64,000 bases of DNA. Origin: Flavobacterium sp. BFFFF2. GTDB taxonomy: Bacteria > Bacteroidota > Bacteroidia > Flavobacteriales > Flavobacteriaceae. Below are positions 44,711 to 53,121 of the stretch, piece after piece. Below the pieces are notes generated by a model that saw only the letters and a program-made list of their open reading frames with translations, was not told the DNA's origin and searched no databases. The stretch lies in NCBI GenBank assembly GCA_002256385.1, contig NKJD01000012.1, positions 1 to 64,000 of the forward strand, given 5' to 3'. The stretch's first letter is position 1; each line of letters begins with the position of its first letter. A program made the translations under genes and the position numbers.

Positions 44711-45691
44711 ATGCCACGTATTTTAACTGGAATTCAGAGCACTGGAACGCCGCATTTAGGAAATATTTTGGGTGCCATATTGCCAGCAATTGAGTTATCA
44801 TCAGATTCTAATAATGATTCCTTTTTATTTATTGCTGATCTACACTCAATTACCCAAATAAAAGAAGGCGATGCACTACATAAGAACACTTTGTCAACAG
44901 CAGCTACGTGGTTGGCATTTGGCTTAGATGCAGAAAAGGTTGTTTTTTACCGTCAATCAGATGTGCCAGAAACAGCCGAACTCTCTTGGTATTTAAGTTG
45001 TTTTTTTCCATTTCAGCGGCTCACATTAGCTCATTCATTTAAGGATAAGTCAGACCGTTTAGAAGATGTAAATTCAGGGCTTTTTACTTACCCCATGTTA
45101 ATGGCAGCTGACATTTTGTTATATGATGCTAATATGGTGCCTGTTGGTAAAGACCAGCTTCAGCATATTGAAATTGCGCGAGACGTAGCATCAAGATTTA
45201 ATCATCAAATGGGTGACACCTTTGTTTTACCTGAACCTAGTATTAATGAGAGTAATAAATATGTAATTGGAACAGATGGACAAAAAATGAGCAAGTCGAG
45301 AAATAACATTATAAATATTTTTCTTGATGATAAATCTTTACGGAAGCAGATTATGGGTATTCAAACAGATAGTACTCCCATGGAAGAACCAAAAGATCCC
45401 GATACATGCACTGTTTTTATTCTGTATTCATTGTTGGCAAGTCCAACGGAGATTGTTGTTATGCGTAATAATTATTTGGGTGGGAATTACGGATATGGTC
45501 ATGCCAAACAAGCTTTGTTTGAGTTGATTTTAGAAAAATTCCAAATTCAACGATCCAAATATGCCCATTTTATGGATCATCCAAACGAAATTGAGGTTGC
45601 TTTGAAACTGGGTGCTAATAAAGCAAAAGCTGTGGCTCGTCCTGTTTTAGATCGTGTAAGGCAAAAATTAGGTTTTCAACCGCTTTCTTGA
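44711..45691 (+). CDS. trpS: Tryptophan--tRNA ligase
   Basis: A 326-residue class Ic aminoacyl-tRNA synthetase that charges tRNA-Trp. The N-terminus MPRILTGIQSTGTPHLGN holds the HIGH-type signature as HLGN, GKDQLQHIEIARDVA is the usual substrate-binding block, and GQKMSKSRNN is the KMSKS loop. Length is normal. The start at 44711 fits the family; 17 upstream in-frame codons are rejected. The tatD-type gene begins 1 base after the stop, so the two are co-transcribed. Confidence 0.97.
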   Translation: MPRILTGIQSTGTPHLGNILGAILPAIELSSDSNNDSFLFIADLHSITQIKEGDALHKNTLSTAATWLAFGLDAEKVVFYRQSDVPETAELSWYLSCFFPFQRLTLAHSFKDKSDRLEDVNSGLFTYPMLMAADILLYDANMVPVGKDQLQHIEIARDVASRFNHQMGDTFVLPEPSINESNKYVIGTDGQKMSKSRNNIINIFLDDKSLRKQIMGIQTDSTPMEEPKDPDTCTVFILYSLLASPTEIVVMRNNYLGGNYGYGHAKQALFELILEKFQIQRSKYAHFMDHPNEIEVALKLGANKAKAVARPVLDRVRQKLGFQPLS

Positions 45692-45692
45692 T

Positions 45693-46466
45693 ATGTTCGT
45701 CGATACTCATACACATTTGTATGCTGAAGAGTTTGCTTTAGATCGTGTGAAAATGCTTGATGAAGCTTTTAAATCAGGTGTTAAAAAACTAATCATGCCA
45801 TCAATTAGTCAATCTTCAACTGAATTGATGTGGCAATTGAATAAATTATATCCTTCGAATATTTATATGATGATGGGCCTTCACCCATGCTATGTTAAAA
45901 CTGATTCTTGGAAGAGTGAATTAGAATGGGTTGAATTGCAGTTACAATCGGGATTGTACTGTGCTGTTGGAGAAATAGGAATTGACCTGTATTGGGATAA
46001 ATCTACTTTAGCTATTCAGCAAGAAGCATTTCGGATTCAAATAAAATGGGCGATTGAGTATGACTTGCCTATCAACATTCATTGTAGAGAGGCTTTTAAT
46101 GAGGTTTTTGAAATTCTTGAGGAAATGCGCAATCCAAAACTGCGTGGTGTTTTTCATTGTTTTACGGGGACCGAAGAACAAGCATGGCAAGCTATTGATT
46201 TGCAAATGAAATTAGGTATTGGAGGAGTTGTTACATTTAAAAACGGTCTATTGGATTCTTTTCTTCATAGAATTAACCCTACAAATTTAGTGCTAGAAAC
46301 AGACGCTCCCTATCTAGCACCTGTTCCTTACCGAGGAAAGCGAAACGAAAGCGCTTATATACCATTAATTGCCAAAAAACTAGCCGAGATTTATAATATG
46401 ACTATTGAAGAAATTGCTCAGATTACTAGTGAACAAGCATTAAAGCTGTTTGGGTTAGAAGATTAA
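45693..46466 (+). CDS. TatD-family metal-dependent hydrolase (DNase)
   Basis: A 257-residue TIM-barrel hydrolase. Metal-binding landmarks: DTHTHLY at the start, GLHPCYV, VGEIGIDLYW, INIHCREA, FHCFTG and the late LETDAPYLAP. Family members act as DNases and in some cases in D-amino-acid editing or quality control. It begins 1 base after trpS and is followed 41 bases later by the acyltransferase gene. Confidence 0.93.
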   Translation: MFVDTHTHLYAEEFALDRVKMLDEAFKSGVKKLIMPSISQSSTELMWQLNKLYPSNIYMMMGLHPCYVKTDSWKSELEWVELQLQSGLYCAVGEIGIDLYWDKSTLAIQQEAFRIQIKWAIEYDLPINIHCREAFNEVFEILEEMRNPKLRGVFHCFTGTEEQAWQAIDLQMKLGIGGVVTFKNGLLDSFLHRINPTNLVLETDAPYLAPVPYRGKRNESAYIPLIAKKLAEIYNMTIEEIAQITSEQALKLFGLED

Positions 46467-46507
46467 AGCTTTTTTTTGTTTATTTGTTAAATCAATGACA
46501 ATCGTCT

Positions 46508-47641
46508 ATGCAAAAATTTGATAAGATTCGTCCATATTATGATGCGGAGGTGAACCAAGCAATTTGTGCTTCACTACATCACCCTATGCTCAAAGCGATG
46601 ATGAGTTTTTCCTATCCTGAAGTTGATGAGGAAGTTTGGAAAGAGCAATTAAAGCGCACCCATTCTATTAGAGATTTTCAAATTAATTTCGCATATCAAG
46701 CCATAAAAAAAATCATCAAAAACAGTTCAGAAGGATTAACTACATCTGGTTTTGAAAAGCTTGAACCTAATACATCTTACCTCTTTATTTCAAACCATCG
46801 CGATATTATTTTGGATACCTCATTGCTTAATGTTTCATTGCATGATCATGGTTTAGTAATGACTGCATCAGCAATAGGAGATAATTTAGTGACAAAATCT
46901 TTTTTGAGAACGCTTGCTCGATTAAATAGAAACTTTATTATACAACGTGGTTTATCTCCTAGAGAGTTGTTGGAAAGCTCTAAATTGGTTTCGGAATATA
47001 TTTACCAACTCATCCTAAGAGAAAATCGCTCTGTTTGGATTGCACAAAGAGAGGGACGAACCAAAGACGGCAATGATGCAACCCATTCTGGTGTATTAAA
47101 AATGTTGGCAATGGCTTCAGATGAAAGTTCTTGTATGGCCTATTTACGTAAATTGAAGATTGTACCCGTTTCCATTTCGTATGAATACGATCCGACGGAC
47201 GCATTGAAAATGCCACAACTACTCGCTCAATCAAATAATGAAATTTACATCAAAGAAAAAAATGAAGATTTTATCAGTCTCTTGAGTGGTGTAATTGGAC
47301 AAAAGAAGCGGATGCATATTCATGTTGGACCAATTTTGGATCATGAACTTCTTAATATTGAACGTGAAACGAATAATACAAATAAGCAAATTCAATTATT
47401 AGCGCAACTTATTGATCGTCATATTATTGGAAATTATCATTTATGGCCTACTAATTATATTGCTTGCGATGTGTTGAATAATTCTAATATGTATGCTTCA
47501 AAATACTCCGAAGCCGAGAAATCTCTGTTTGAGCGGCGTCTAGAGATGCGAATTGATGTTACTAATCGGCAAATGGTTGATAGTTTTTTGGCGATGTATG
47601 CTAACCCAGTTGTAAATCAGATTAAACAGAATGAAGGTTAA
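46508..47641 (+). CDS. 1-acyl-sn-glycerol-3-phosphate acyltransferase family protein
   Basis: A 377-residue PlsC-type acyltransferase. The catalytic motif I is NHRDIILD (N-H-x4-D) near residue 97, and WIAQREGRTKDGNDATHSGVLKM is the conserved glycerophosphate-binding region. The protein is longer than the common 240-residue PlsC and lacks an obvious N-terminal membrane helix. It probably acylates a lysophospholipid or related lipid at the inner membrane face; exact substrate is unknown. It follows the tatD-type gene in the same direction. Confidence 0.85.
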   Translation: MQKFDKIRPYYDAEVNQAICASLHHPMLKAMMSFSYPEVDEEVWKEQLKRTHSIRDFQINFAYQAIKKIIKNSSEGLTTSGFEKLEPNTSYLFISNHRDIILDTSLLNVSLHDHGLVMTASAIGDNLVTKSFLRTLARLNRNFIIQRGLSPRELLESSKLVSEYIYQLILRENRSVWIAQREGRTKDGNDATHSGVLKMLAMASDESSCMAYLRKLKIVPVSISYEYDPTDALKMPQLLAQSNNEIYIKEKNEDFISLLSGVIGQKKRMHIHVGPILDHELLNIERETNNTNKQIQLLAQLIDRHIIGNYHLWPTNYIACDVLNNSNMYASKYSEAEKSLFERRLEMRIDVTNRQMVDSFLAMYANPVVNQIKQNEG

Positions 47642-47772
47642 TACTGTGAAATCTTGTGTCAATTTAATGTAAAAAAGAAGCGTTTTGCATTTTGAACAAA
47701 AAAACACTGAAACGCTGATTGCCCAATAAATAAACTTTATTGACCGAATGAAGGTGCTTGTATAAATAGCCT

Positions 47773-47780
47773 TATTTTTG
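47773..47780 (+). promoter_or_regulatory. Candidate -7 element for the bacilliredoxin gene
   Basis: TATTTTTG matches TAnnTTTG, 16 bases before the ATG at 47797. Confidence 0.5.
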
Positions 47781-47796
47781 CAATAAAATTTCAACT

Positions 47797-48210
47797 ATGT
47801 ATCCAGAAGATTTAGTTAAACCAATGCGTGCCGAATTGAGCGATGCTGGTTTCCAAGAATTATATACAGCAGAGGCTGTTAAATCTGCACTACAAGCATC
47901 AGGAACTACTTTAGTAGTGGTTAACTCTGTATGTGGATGTGCGGCGCGTAATGCCCGTCCAGGAGCAAAAATGAGTTTAGATAGTGCTGTCAAGCCAACT
48001 CACTTGGTTACCGTGTTTGCCGGTGTAGATCAGGAGGCAGTTGCTGCCGCTCGCGAACAAATGTTTCCATTTCCCCCCTCTTCGCCTTGTATGGCCTTGT
48101 TTAAAGATGGTGAATTGGTTCACATGCTAGAGCGTCATCACATTGAAGGACGGCCAGCAGAGTTGATTGCTGAAAACCTAAAAGATGCTTATCAAGAGTT
48201 TTGTGCTTAA
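47797..48210 (+). CDS. BrxA/BrxB-family bacilliredoxin
   Basis: A 137-residue thioredoxin-fold protein. The active site is a Cys-Gly-Cys in [15 protein letters not shown] (about residues 47-49), typical of the YphP/YqiW family. In Firmicutes these proteins remove bacillithiol from S-bacillithiolated proteins; some Bacteroidota also make bacillithiol, so the same role is possible but not shown here. Start [14 protein letters not shown] is the family norm. It has its own -7 element and a terminator. Confidence 0.92.
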   Translation: MYPEDLVKPMRAELSDAGFQELYTAEAVKSALQASGTTLVVVNSVCGCAARNARPGAKMSLDSAVKPTHLVTVFAGVDQEAVAAAREQMFPFPPSSPCMALFKDGELVHMLERHHIEGRPAELIAENLKDAYQEFCA

Positions 48211-48216
48211 AATTTA

Positions 48217-48248
48217 AAAAGCTGCCATAATGGGCAGCTTTTTTTTAA
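48217..48248. terminator. Bidirectional terminator between bacilliredoxin and hypothetical gene
   Basis: The stem AAGCTGCC/GGGCAGCTT with an ATAAT loop is flanked by As on the left and eight Ts on the right, between two convergent genes. Confidence 0.85.
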
Positions 48249-48273
48249 ATCACAAATAAGGACGACAGTTGCC

Positions 48274-48798
48274 TTACTTGCTTTTTTCACCTACAAAATA
48301 ATCGGATTGCGATTTGAACAAAACATTAAAAGTTGTCAAGCTTCCGTAAATTCGAGTGATATATTGTTGTAAATCAATTTTTTCAGTTTCTTCTAAATTA
48401 CTTGCGTTGATTTTTTGTTCCATTACCCTAAGTCGGTCTCGCATCATTACAATTTTGTGAAAAAACACATCGATTGGAATGTCTTTTGATGACAAGCCAG
48501 GCTGGCCAGGGGTTAAAGTCATATTGCCGCCTTTCCATTTGTCGCCTATGGCAACGGGTTCTCCCAAACCGTTCCATTTGCGCAGAATGGCCAATAAACT
48601 CTGTTCAACATCATAAAAGCTAACGGTATCTACTTCATTTTCGGCAGATTCAATGACGGTGAATTCTTCGTTTAATGGCAAAGTTTCTAAGCCAGAATCA
48701 ATAAATGTGACCCAATAGTCGGTTAAACTCACATTGGTAACAACGCCTTTGCCGTAAGTGGGGTGATCAATTCTAGATCCAATTCCTAATAGTTTCAT
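48274..48798 (-). CDS. Conserved hypothetical protein with N-terminal SH3-like segment
   Basis: A 174-residue protein with no signal peptide. The first 40 residues (IGSRIDHPTYGKGVVTNV..WVTFIDSGLETL) resemble the small beta-barrel segments with 'hP.fG.G.V..v' patterns in UvrD C-termini and CarD-like proteins, which bind protein or nucleic acid. The rest is mostly helical (KIVMMRDRLRVMEQKINASNLEETEKIDLQQYI). I do not know its function. It is the last gene of a leftward run gldB-gldC-bioF, 57 bases after bioF. Confidence 0.75.
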   Translation of the reverse strand: MKLLGIGSRIDHPTYGKGVVTNVSLTDYWVTFIDSGLETLPLNEEFTVIESAENEVDTVSFYDVEQSLLAILRKWNGLGEPVAIGDKWKGGNMTLTPGQPGLSSKDIPIDVFFHKIVMMRDRLRVMEQKINASNLEETEKIDLQQYITRIYGSLTTFNVLFKSQSDYFVGEKSK

Positions 48799-48855
48799 GT
48801 TTATTCGGTTAACATTAATGAGATGTAAAAAATAATTTTAGTTGTATTTTAGTAA

Positions 48856-50001
48856 TCACGCATATACCAAATCATGCAACAACCCGAGTAAAGCACTGAT
48901 TTCTTGTTCTGATTGGTAACTGTGCAAACAAATGCGCAGTCTCTCTTGACCGGCCGGAACGGTTGGTGACAAAATTGGCTTTATTAAAAAACCATTTTCG
49001 TTTAATATTGTTGCCCATTTTTTTACCTTTTCGACACCTGGGATGATGGCACAATGTATAGATGATTTGCTATAAATAAATAAAGCGCTAATGCCCAACC
49101 TCCTTTTTTCTTGGTTGAACCATTGAATCCTATTTCTAAGGGTTTTCAATTCAGTTGGTTCGGCTAATAACCATTTATATGCCATTTGGATACTTGCACA
49201 GCTATGAGGCGTCATCGCCGTTGTGTAAATAAAACTACGAGCAAAATTTACTAAATAATCTTTCAGTTTTTTTGAGCCTAGAATAGCCGCTCCATGACAA
49301 CCCAATCCTTTGCCAAAAGTGACAATCCGAGCAAATACTTCGTTTGTAAGACCTAAATATTGAATAAGGCCTTCACCTTTTTCACCAAATACACCCAATG
49401 CATGTGCCTCGTCAACTACCAAATACGCACCATAGGCTGTAGTCGTTTTTACCCAATCTTCAATTGGAGGGCAATCACCATCCATCGAAAAAACGCTTTC
49501 GGTAACCACATAAACAGTATTGTATGATGATGAAAATCGATCTAAAAGTTCTTTTAGGTGCTCTGTTTCGTTGTGACGAATTTTAAAATGTTTTGCAAAA
49601 CATTGCCGAATCCCATCTCGAATAGAGGCATGGCAATTTTCGTCATATAATATAAGATCACCTTTTTGTGGCACAGCCTGAAAAAAGCCGACATTGGCGT
49701 CGTAACCAGAGTTAAATAGCAATGCAGACTCTGTTTGGTGGAATTGAGCGATGAATTGTTCGGTTTCAGCTAACAATGGGTAATTTCCAGACAATAGGCG
49801 AGAACCTGTTGCCCCATTGATTGGGCCAGCGTGTTGATTTACTAATTTGCTGCTTTGTTCAAATAATTCAATATTGTGGGCGAGTCCCAAATAATCATTT
49901 GAGTAGAAATCGATACTTGATTTGTAGGTGTCGAGTACTCTCCAAGCCTGTATTTCAAGTCGTTCATTTTCCTTTTTTTGCAACGAATCGGGCCATTTCA
50001 T
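48856..50001 (-). CDS. bioF: 8-amino-7-oxononanoate synthase-like PLP enzyme
   Basis: A 381-residue alpha-oxoamine synthase. Family landmarks are YSNDYLGLAHN, GATGSRLLSGN, ALLFNSGYDAN, VVDEAHALGVFG and the PLP lysine in TFGKGLGCHGAA. BioF condenses pimeloyl thioester with alanine in biotin synthesis. No other biotin gene lies in the window, and related enzymes (2-amino-3-ketobutyrate ligase, serine palmitoyltransferase) look similar, so the exact reaction is probable, not proven. It starts 21 bases after gldC. Confidence 0.85.
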   Translation of the reverse strand: MKWPDSLQKKENERLEIQAWRVLDTYKSSIDFYSNDYLGLAHNIELFEQSSKLVNQHAGPINGATGSRLLSGNYPLLAETEQFIAQFHQTESALLFNSGYDANVGFFQAVPQKGDLILYDENCHASIRDGIRQCFAKHFKIRHNETEHLKELLDRFSSSYNTVYVVTESVFSMDGDCPPIEDWVKTTTAYGAYLVVDEAHALGVFGEKGEGLIQYLGLTNEVFARIVTFGKGLGCHGAAILGSKKLKDYLVNFARSFIYTTAMTPHSCASIQMAYKWLLAEPTELKTLRNRIQWFNQEKRRLGISALFIYSKSSIHCAIIPGVEKVKKWATILNENGFLIKPILSPTVPAGQERLRICLHSYQSEQEISALLGLLHDLVYA

Positions 50002-50022
50002 TTAAATCGGTTCTGCCTGTAT

Positions 50023-50358
50023 TTATACTTGTTCTTCTGATTTTACTTTAAAATACTCGCAGAAATCACGCATTGATTGCGACAGTGTTTCATCGGCAGT
50101 GGCTCGCTCGTACGTATTTGCCATCGAGGCCAATGTTTGGTAAAAAAACACCTTCATTTCGTCAACAGGCATGTCTTTGGTCCATAAATCGATGCGTAGC
50201 GCTTCTTGATTCGATGGATCCCAAACCGATAAGAAAACAGCCTTTGTTGGTTGTTGATCGATTCCGCCATCGGGGGCAGACCATTGCAATTTTTCGGGCA
50301 CCCGATTTTCATCTAAAAGTACGTCAATAGTGATTTTGGACTCAATTATTTTAGTCAT
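50023..50358 (-). CDS. gldC: Gliding motility protein GldC
   Basis: A 111-residue cytoplasmic protein. The ATG at 50358 (MTKIIESKITIDVLLDENRVP) is chosen; ten upstream in-frame codons lie inside gldB. The conserved body LQWSAPDGGIDQQPTKAVFLSVWD, LRIDLWTKDMPVDEMKVF and MRDFCEYF is diagnostic. GldC is linked to flavobacterial gliding but its biochemical role is not settled. Its start overlaps the end of gldB by 8 bases, so the two are translationally coupled. Confidence 0.93.
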   Translation of the reverse strand: MTKIIESKITIDVLLDENRVPEKLQWSAPDGGIDQQPTKAVFLSVWDPSNQEALRIDLWTKDMPVDEMKVFFYQTLASMANTYERATADETLSQSMRDFCEYFKVKSEEQV

Positions 50359-51322
50359 TTTTCTTGGGTTTATATTGCGATTTTTCAAAAATTTCGACTG
50401 CCGGTTTTTTTAGCAAGTCTGTCAGTTTGGTATCAGTGTTTTTCATGTATGAACTTACAATTTGCCAGCCAATCCAAACGCCAACCCGGCCAGGTGATTC
50501 ATTATCGATTTCAGTTAAATAAAATTTTGAAAATGGGGCTGGGTTGGTAAAACGATTAGCTAATTGAGCATCCGTTTTATAGAGCAATCCTTTTTCGACA
50601 AAATATTGCCAAATGTAGCGCTCGTTTTCTTGACACCATTGAATATTTTTATTTTGGTATCCTATAATGTCTGCTTTTGTTACCTCAGGCAAAAGCATTT
50701 CTTTTATATACTGGATTTTACCTTGGTAAATAATCCCTGCCAAGAAAGTTTTGTCAGTTGGATAAGCCACCACTTTGGAAGCAAATTGCTCAGCAACGTC
50801 GGGCATTAATTGGCTCGGTTTAAAATTTTGACGGATGTATTTTGGAAATTCGTTTTTATAATATTTTGAATTTTCTCCTAAATACAATTCCAATGGGATA
50901 ATTAATTTGTTGTTAGCATAAACCGTTTTTAATTGATAATCCATGTCTCCTACAATAGTATATACCTCAGGTGTTTCTACCGTTGGGAACAAGTATTTAA
51001 TTCTTTTAAAAAAGGCATCTAGTTCTTCTTGTTGTTTGGTGAAATCACCAAAGACTTTTTGGGTCGCATCGAATAACTCTCTCCACATTGGGTTTTGCAT
51101 TTTTTGAAGCCAAACGGCATCTGAGTTTCCTGGTGGGAAGAAAAAGGGATAACGCTTTTTTAAATTCGGAAATTGATTTGGATTTGAATTAAAAAAATCC
51201 TGATCAAAACGGTTTATATGAACAGTTAGTTCAATATCAGATGCAGCTTCATCTAATTCGTTTTTTGGTTTACATGCTGAAATGCTCAACAAAATCAAAA
51301 CCAGCAAAGTCATTTTTTTCAT
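50351..51322 (-). CDS. gldB: Gliding motility lipoprotein GldB
   Basis: A 323-residue lipoprotein with signal and lipobox MKKMTLLVLILLSISAC (Cys17). The family pattern includes RFDQDFFNSNP near residue 38, FPTVETPEVYTIVGDMDY and GRVGVWIGWQIV. GldB is essential for gliding in the flavobacterium where it was found. It starts a leftward unit gldB-gldC-bioF-hypothetical and is divergent from nadE, the same neighbourhood often seen in gliding flavobacteria. Confidence 0.95.
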   Translation of the reverse strand: MKKMTLLVLILLSISACKPKNELDEAASDIELTVHINRFDQDFFNSNPNQFPNLKKRYPFFFPPGNSDAVWLQKMQNPMWRELFDATQKVFGDFTKQQEELDAFFKRIKYLFPTVETPEVYTIVGDMDYQLKTVYANNKLIIPLELYLGENSKYYKNEFPKYIRQNFKPSQLMPDVAEQFASKVVAYPTDKTFLAGIIYQGKIQYIKEMLLPEVTKADIIGYQNKNIQWCQENERYIWQYFVEKGLLYKTDAQLANRFTNPAPFSKFYLTEIDNESPGRVGVWIGWQIVSSYMKNTDTKLTDLLKKPAVEIFEKSQYKPKKND

Positions 51323-51537
51323 GCGATGAAATTACTATTATTATTTTAAAAAATATTGTATCTACGATTATTTGGGCGGTAAATCTTTTGTGTTTATTTG
51401 CGAAATCAAATTATTTTAAACATAAGAATTTGATAATAATACGGTTACAAATTTTATTTATGGATTTTCAAAAAATCACCACTTGAATTTTAATCAAAAG
51501 ATAAACCTGCGAAGAGTCTTATTAAAAGATGAATTAT

Positions 51538-51553
51538 TATGTTTGCAAATATA
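51538..51553. promoter_or_regulatory. Back-to-back -7 elements between gldB and nadE
   Basis: TATGTTTG (plus, 51538-51545) abuts CAAATATA (51546-51553), the reverse complement of TATATTTG. The plus element is 46 bases before nadE. The minus one would give gldB a leader of over 200 bases, so only the nadE assignment is reasonable; the mirror may be chance. Confidence 0.4.
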
Positions 51554-51591
51554 CAATTTAGAACGATTTTTTGTGTTTGAAAGTTTAATTT

Positions 51592-52389
51592 ATGAGAGAA
51601 AATCAAGCGGCTGCGGTATCTGAGTACATTATTTCTTGGTTAAGGGATTATGCTACAAAAAGTGGAATGTCTGGTTTTGTTGTAGGAATATCCGGTGGCA
51701 TTGACTCTGCAGTTACATCGAGCTTGTGCGCGCGTACTGGGTTACCTACTTGGGTTATTGAAATGCCTATACATCAGGCAAGTTCTCATGTAGATAGGGC
51801 GCAAGAACACATTCGGAATTTGCAAAATAAATTTGAAAATGTTTTTACAACTACCATCAATCTAACCCCAGTTTTTGAAGAATTTAAACAGCAAGTTCCA
51901 GTTATAAGTGTTGATCCCGTTTTACAATTAGCATTAGCTAACACCCGGGCTCGGCTTAGAATGACGACGCTTTATTACATAGGTGGTTTACACCGTTGCT
52001 TGGTAGCTGGTACCGGAAATAAAGTAGAAGATTTTGGCGTTGGTTTTTACACTAAATATGGTGATGGAGGCGTAGATATTAGTCCCATTGCCGATTTGGT
52101 GAAATCGGAAGTTTATATGTTGGGAAGGTTTTTGCAAGTTCCCAGTTCTATTCTTATTGCGCCACCAACAGACGGTTTATTTGGTGATGACCGTTCTGAT
52201 GAAGATCAGATTGGAGCCAGCTATGATGAATTAGAATGGGCAATGAGCGAAGTTGAAAAGGGAAAAAACATGCAGGATTTCAACGGAAGAGAACAAGAAG
52301 TAATGCAAATCTACCTTCGATTAAATAACCAAAATCAACATAAAATGGACCCTATTCCAGTATGTTTGATTCCAGATATGTTAAGATAA
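51592..52389 (+). CDS. nadE: NAD(+) synthase
   Basis: A 265-residue cytoplasmic enzyme that amidates nicotinic acid adenine dinucleotide to NAD. The ATP-pyrophosphatase loop SGGIDSAV is at about residues 34-41, and ARLRMTTLYYIG, GTGNKVEDFGVGFYTKYGDGG and PTDGLF..RSDEDQIGASYDELE are conserved. It lacks a glutaminase domain, so it is the ammonia-type enzyme. The response regulator follows 30 bases downstream. Confidence 0.96.
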   Translation: MRENQAAAVSEYIISWLRDYATKSGMSGFVVGISGGIDSAVTSSLCARTGLPTWVIEMPIHQASSHVDRAQEHIRNLQNKFENVFTTTINLTPVFEEFKQQVPVISVDPVLQLALANTRARLRMTTLYYIGGLHRCLVAGTGNKVEDFGVGFYTKYGDGGVDISPIADLVKSEVYMLGRFLQVPSSILIAPPTDGLFGDDRSDEDQIGASYDELEWAMSEVEKGKNMQDFNGREQEVMQIYLRLNNQNQHKMDPIPVCLIPDMLR

Positions 52390-52419
52390 TATTTTAAAAA
52401 TAACCAAACCCTAATAATT

Positions 52420-53049
52420 ATGATAAATGTATGTTTTGCGGACAACTACCCTGTTGTTCATCAAGGAGTAAAGACTTACTTCGTGGGGCATCCACGTATT
52501 AGCATTGCTAAAAATTGTTTTAATTATGCAGATGTACTTTCAGTAATCGAAAAAGGCAAAATCGATGTATTAGTTATTGATTTAGAGCTAGATGGATTGA
52601 ACAGCATCTATGAATTGCGTGTTTTTATGCGCAAATATCCAAAAGTAAAAGTGTTGGTATATTCGGCACTCAAAGAAAGTGTATATGCACCAAATGTAAT
52701 AAAGGCGGGGATTAAAGGCTATGTTCACAAATCCAATTCAGTGGAATACCTTGATTACAGTATCGAAAAAGTATTTCACGATGAAACAATCATTAATGAG
52801 GACTTACAGAACAGCTTGCTCATTGTTGCCAGTCAACCTAAAGCTGACCGTGCCTATAAAAAATTATCATATCGTGAAGTAGAGGTACTTCGTTATTTAA
52901 GTGATGGTAGAAAAAACAACGAAATTTCTAAAATTTTAAACTTAAACGAAAAGACCATCAGTACTTATAAACTTCGTTTGCAAAGTAAATTAGGAGTGAC
53001 CAACTTAGTTGATTTGGTGAATAAAGCCAAAACCATGGAAATTCTTTAA
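52420..53049 (+). CDS. NarL/LuxR-type response regulator with an atypical receiver
   Basis: A 209-residue cytoplasmic DNA-binding protein. The receiver (1-120) has the phospho-acceptor Asp54 in VLVIDLELDG and the conserved Lys in GYVHKS. The usual pair of acidic Mg2+-binding residues is reduced to D8-N9 (CFADNYP), and the Pro-Gly motif after the Asp is missing. The C-terminal LuxR helix-turn-helix is intact (KLSYREVEVLRYLSDGRKNNEISKILNLNEKTISTYKLRLQSKLGV). No histidine kinase is adjacent. It may be co-transcribed with nadE, 30 bases upstream, and ends at a strong terminator. Target genes are unknown. Confidence 0.9.
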   Translation: MINVCFADNYPVVHQGVKTYFVGHPRISIAKNCFNYADVLSVIEKGKIDVLVIDLELDGLNSIYELRVFMRKYPKVKVLVYSALKESVYAPNVIKAGIKGYVHKSNSVEYLDYSIEKVFHDETIINEDLQNSLLIVASQPKADRAYKKLSYREVEVLRYLSDGRKNNEISKILNLNEKTISTYKLRLQSKLGVTNLVDLVNKAKTMEIL

Positions 53050-53070
53050 TTTTAATAAATTGCTAAAAAA

Positions 53071-53108
53071 AAAAAAGAGGCTGTCCAATTGGGCGGCCTC
53101 TTTTTTTT
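53071..53108. terminator. Bidirectional terminator between the response regulator and the GH65 gene
   Basis: The stem AGAGGCTGTCC/GGGCGGCCTCT (one or two wobble/mismatch pairs) with an AATT loop is flanked by a long A-run and eight Ts, between convergent genes. Confidence 0.88.
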
Positions 53109-53121
53109 GTTTTTATTATCT

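Noticed and set aside
47679..47716. Inverted repeat AGCGTTT...AAACGCT after the acyltransferase gene
   Set aside because: The arms are 7 bp with a loop of about 25 bases and no T-run follows, so it is not a convincing terminator.
51546..51553. Promoter of gldB at the mirrored -7 element
   Set aside because: It would leave a leader of over 200 bases with no structure seen; the match may be a by-product of the palindromic TTTGCAAA.
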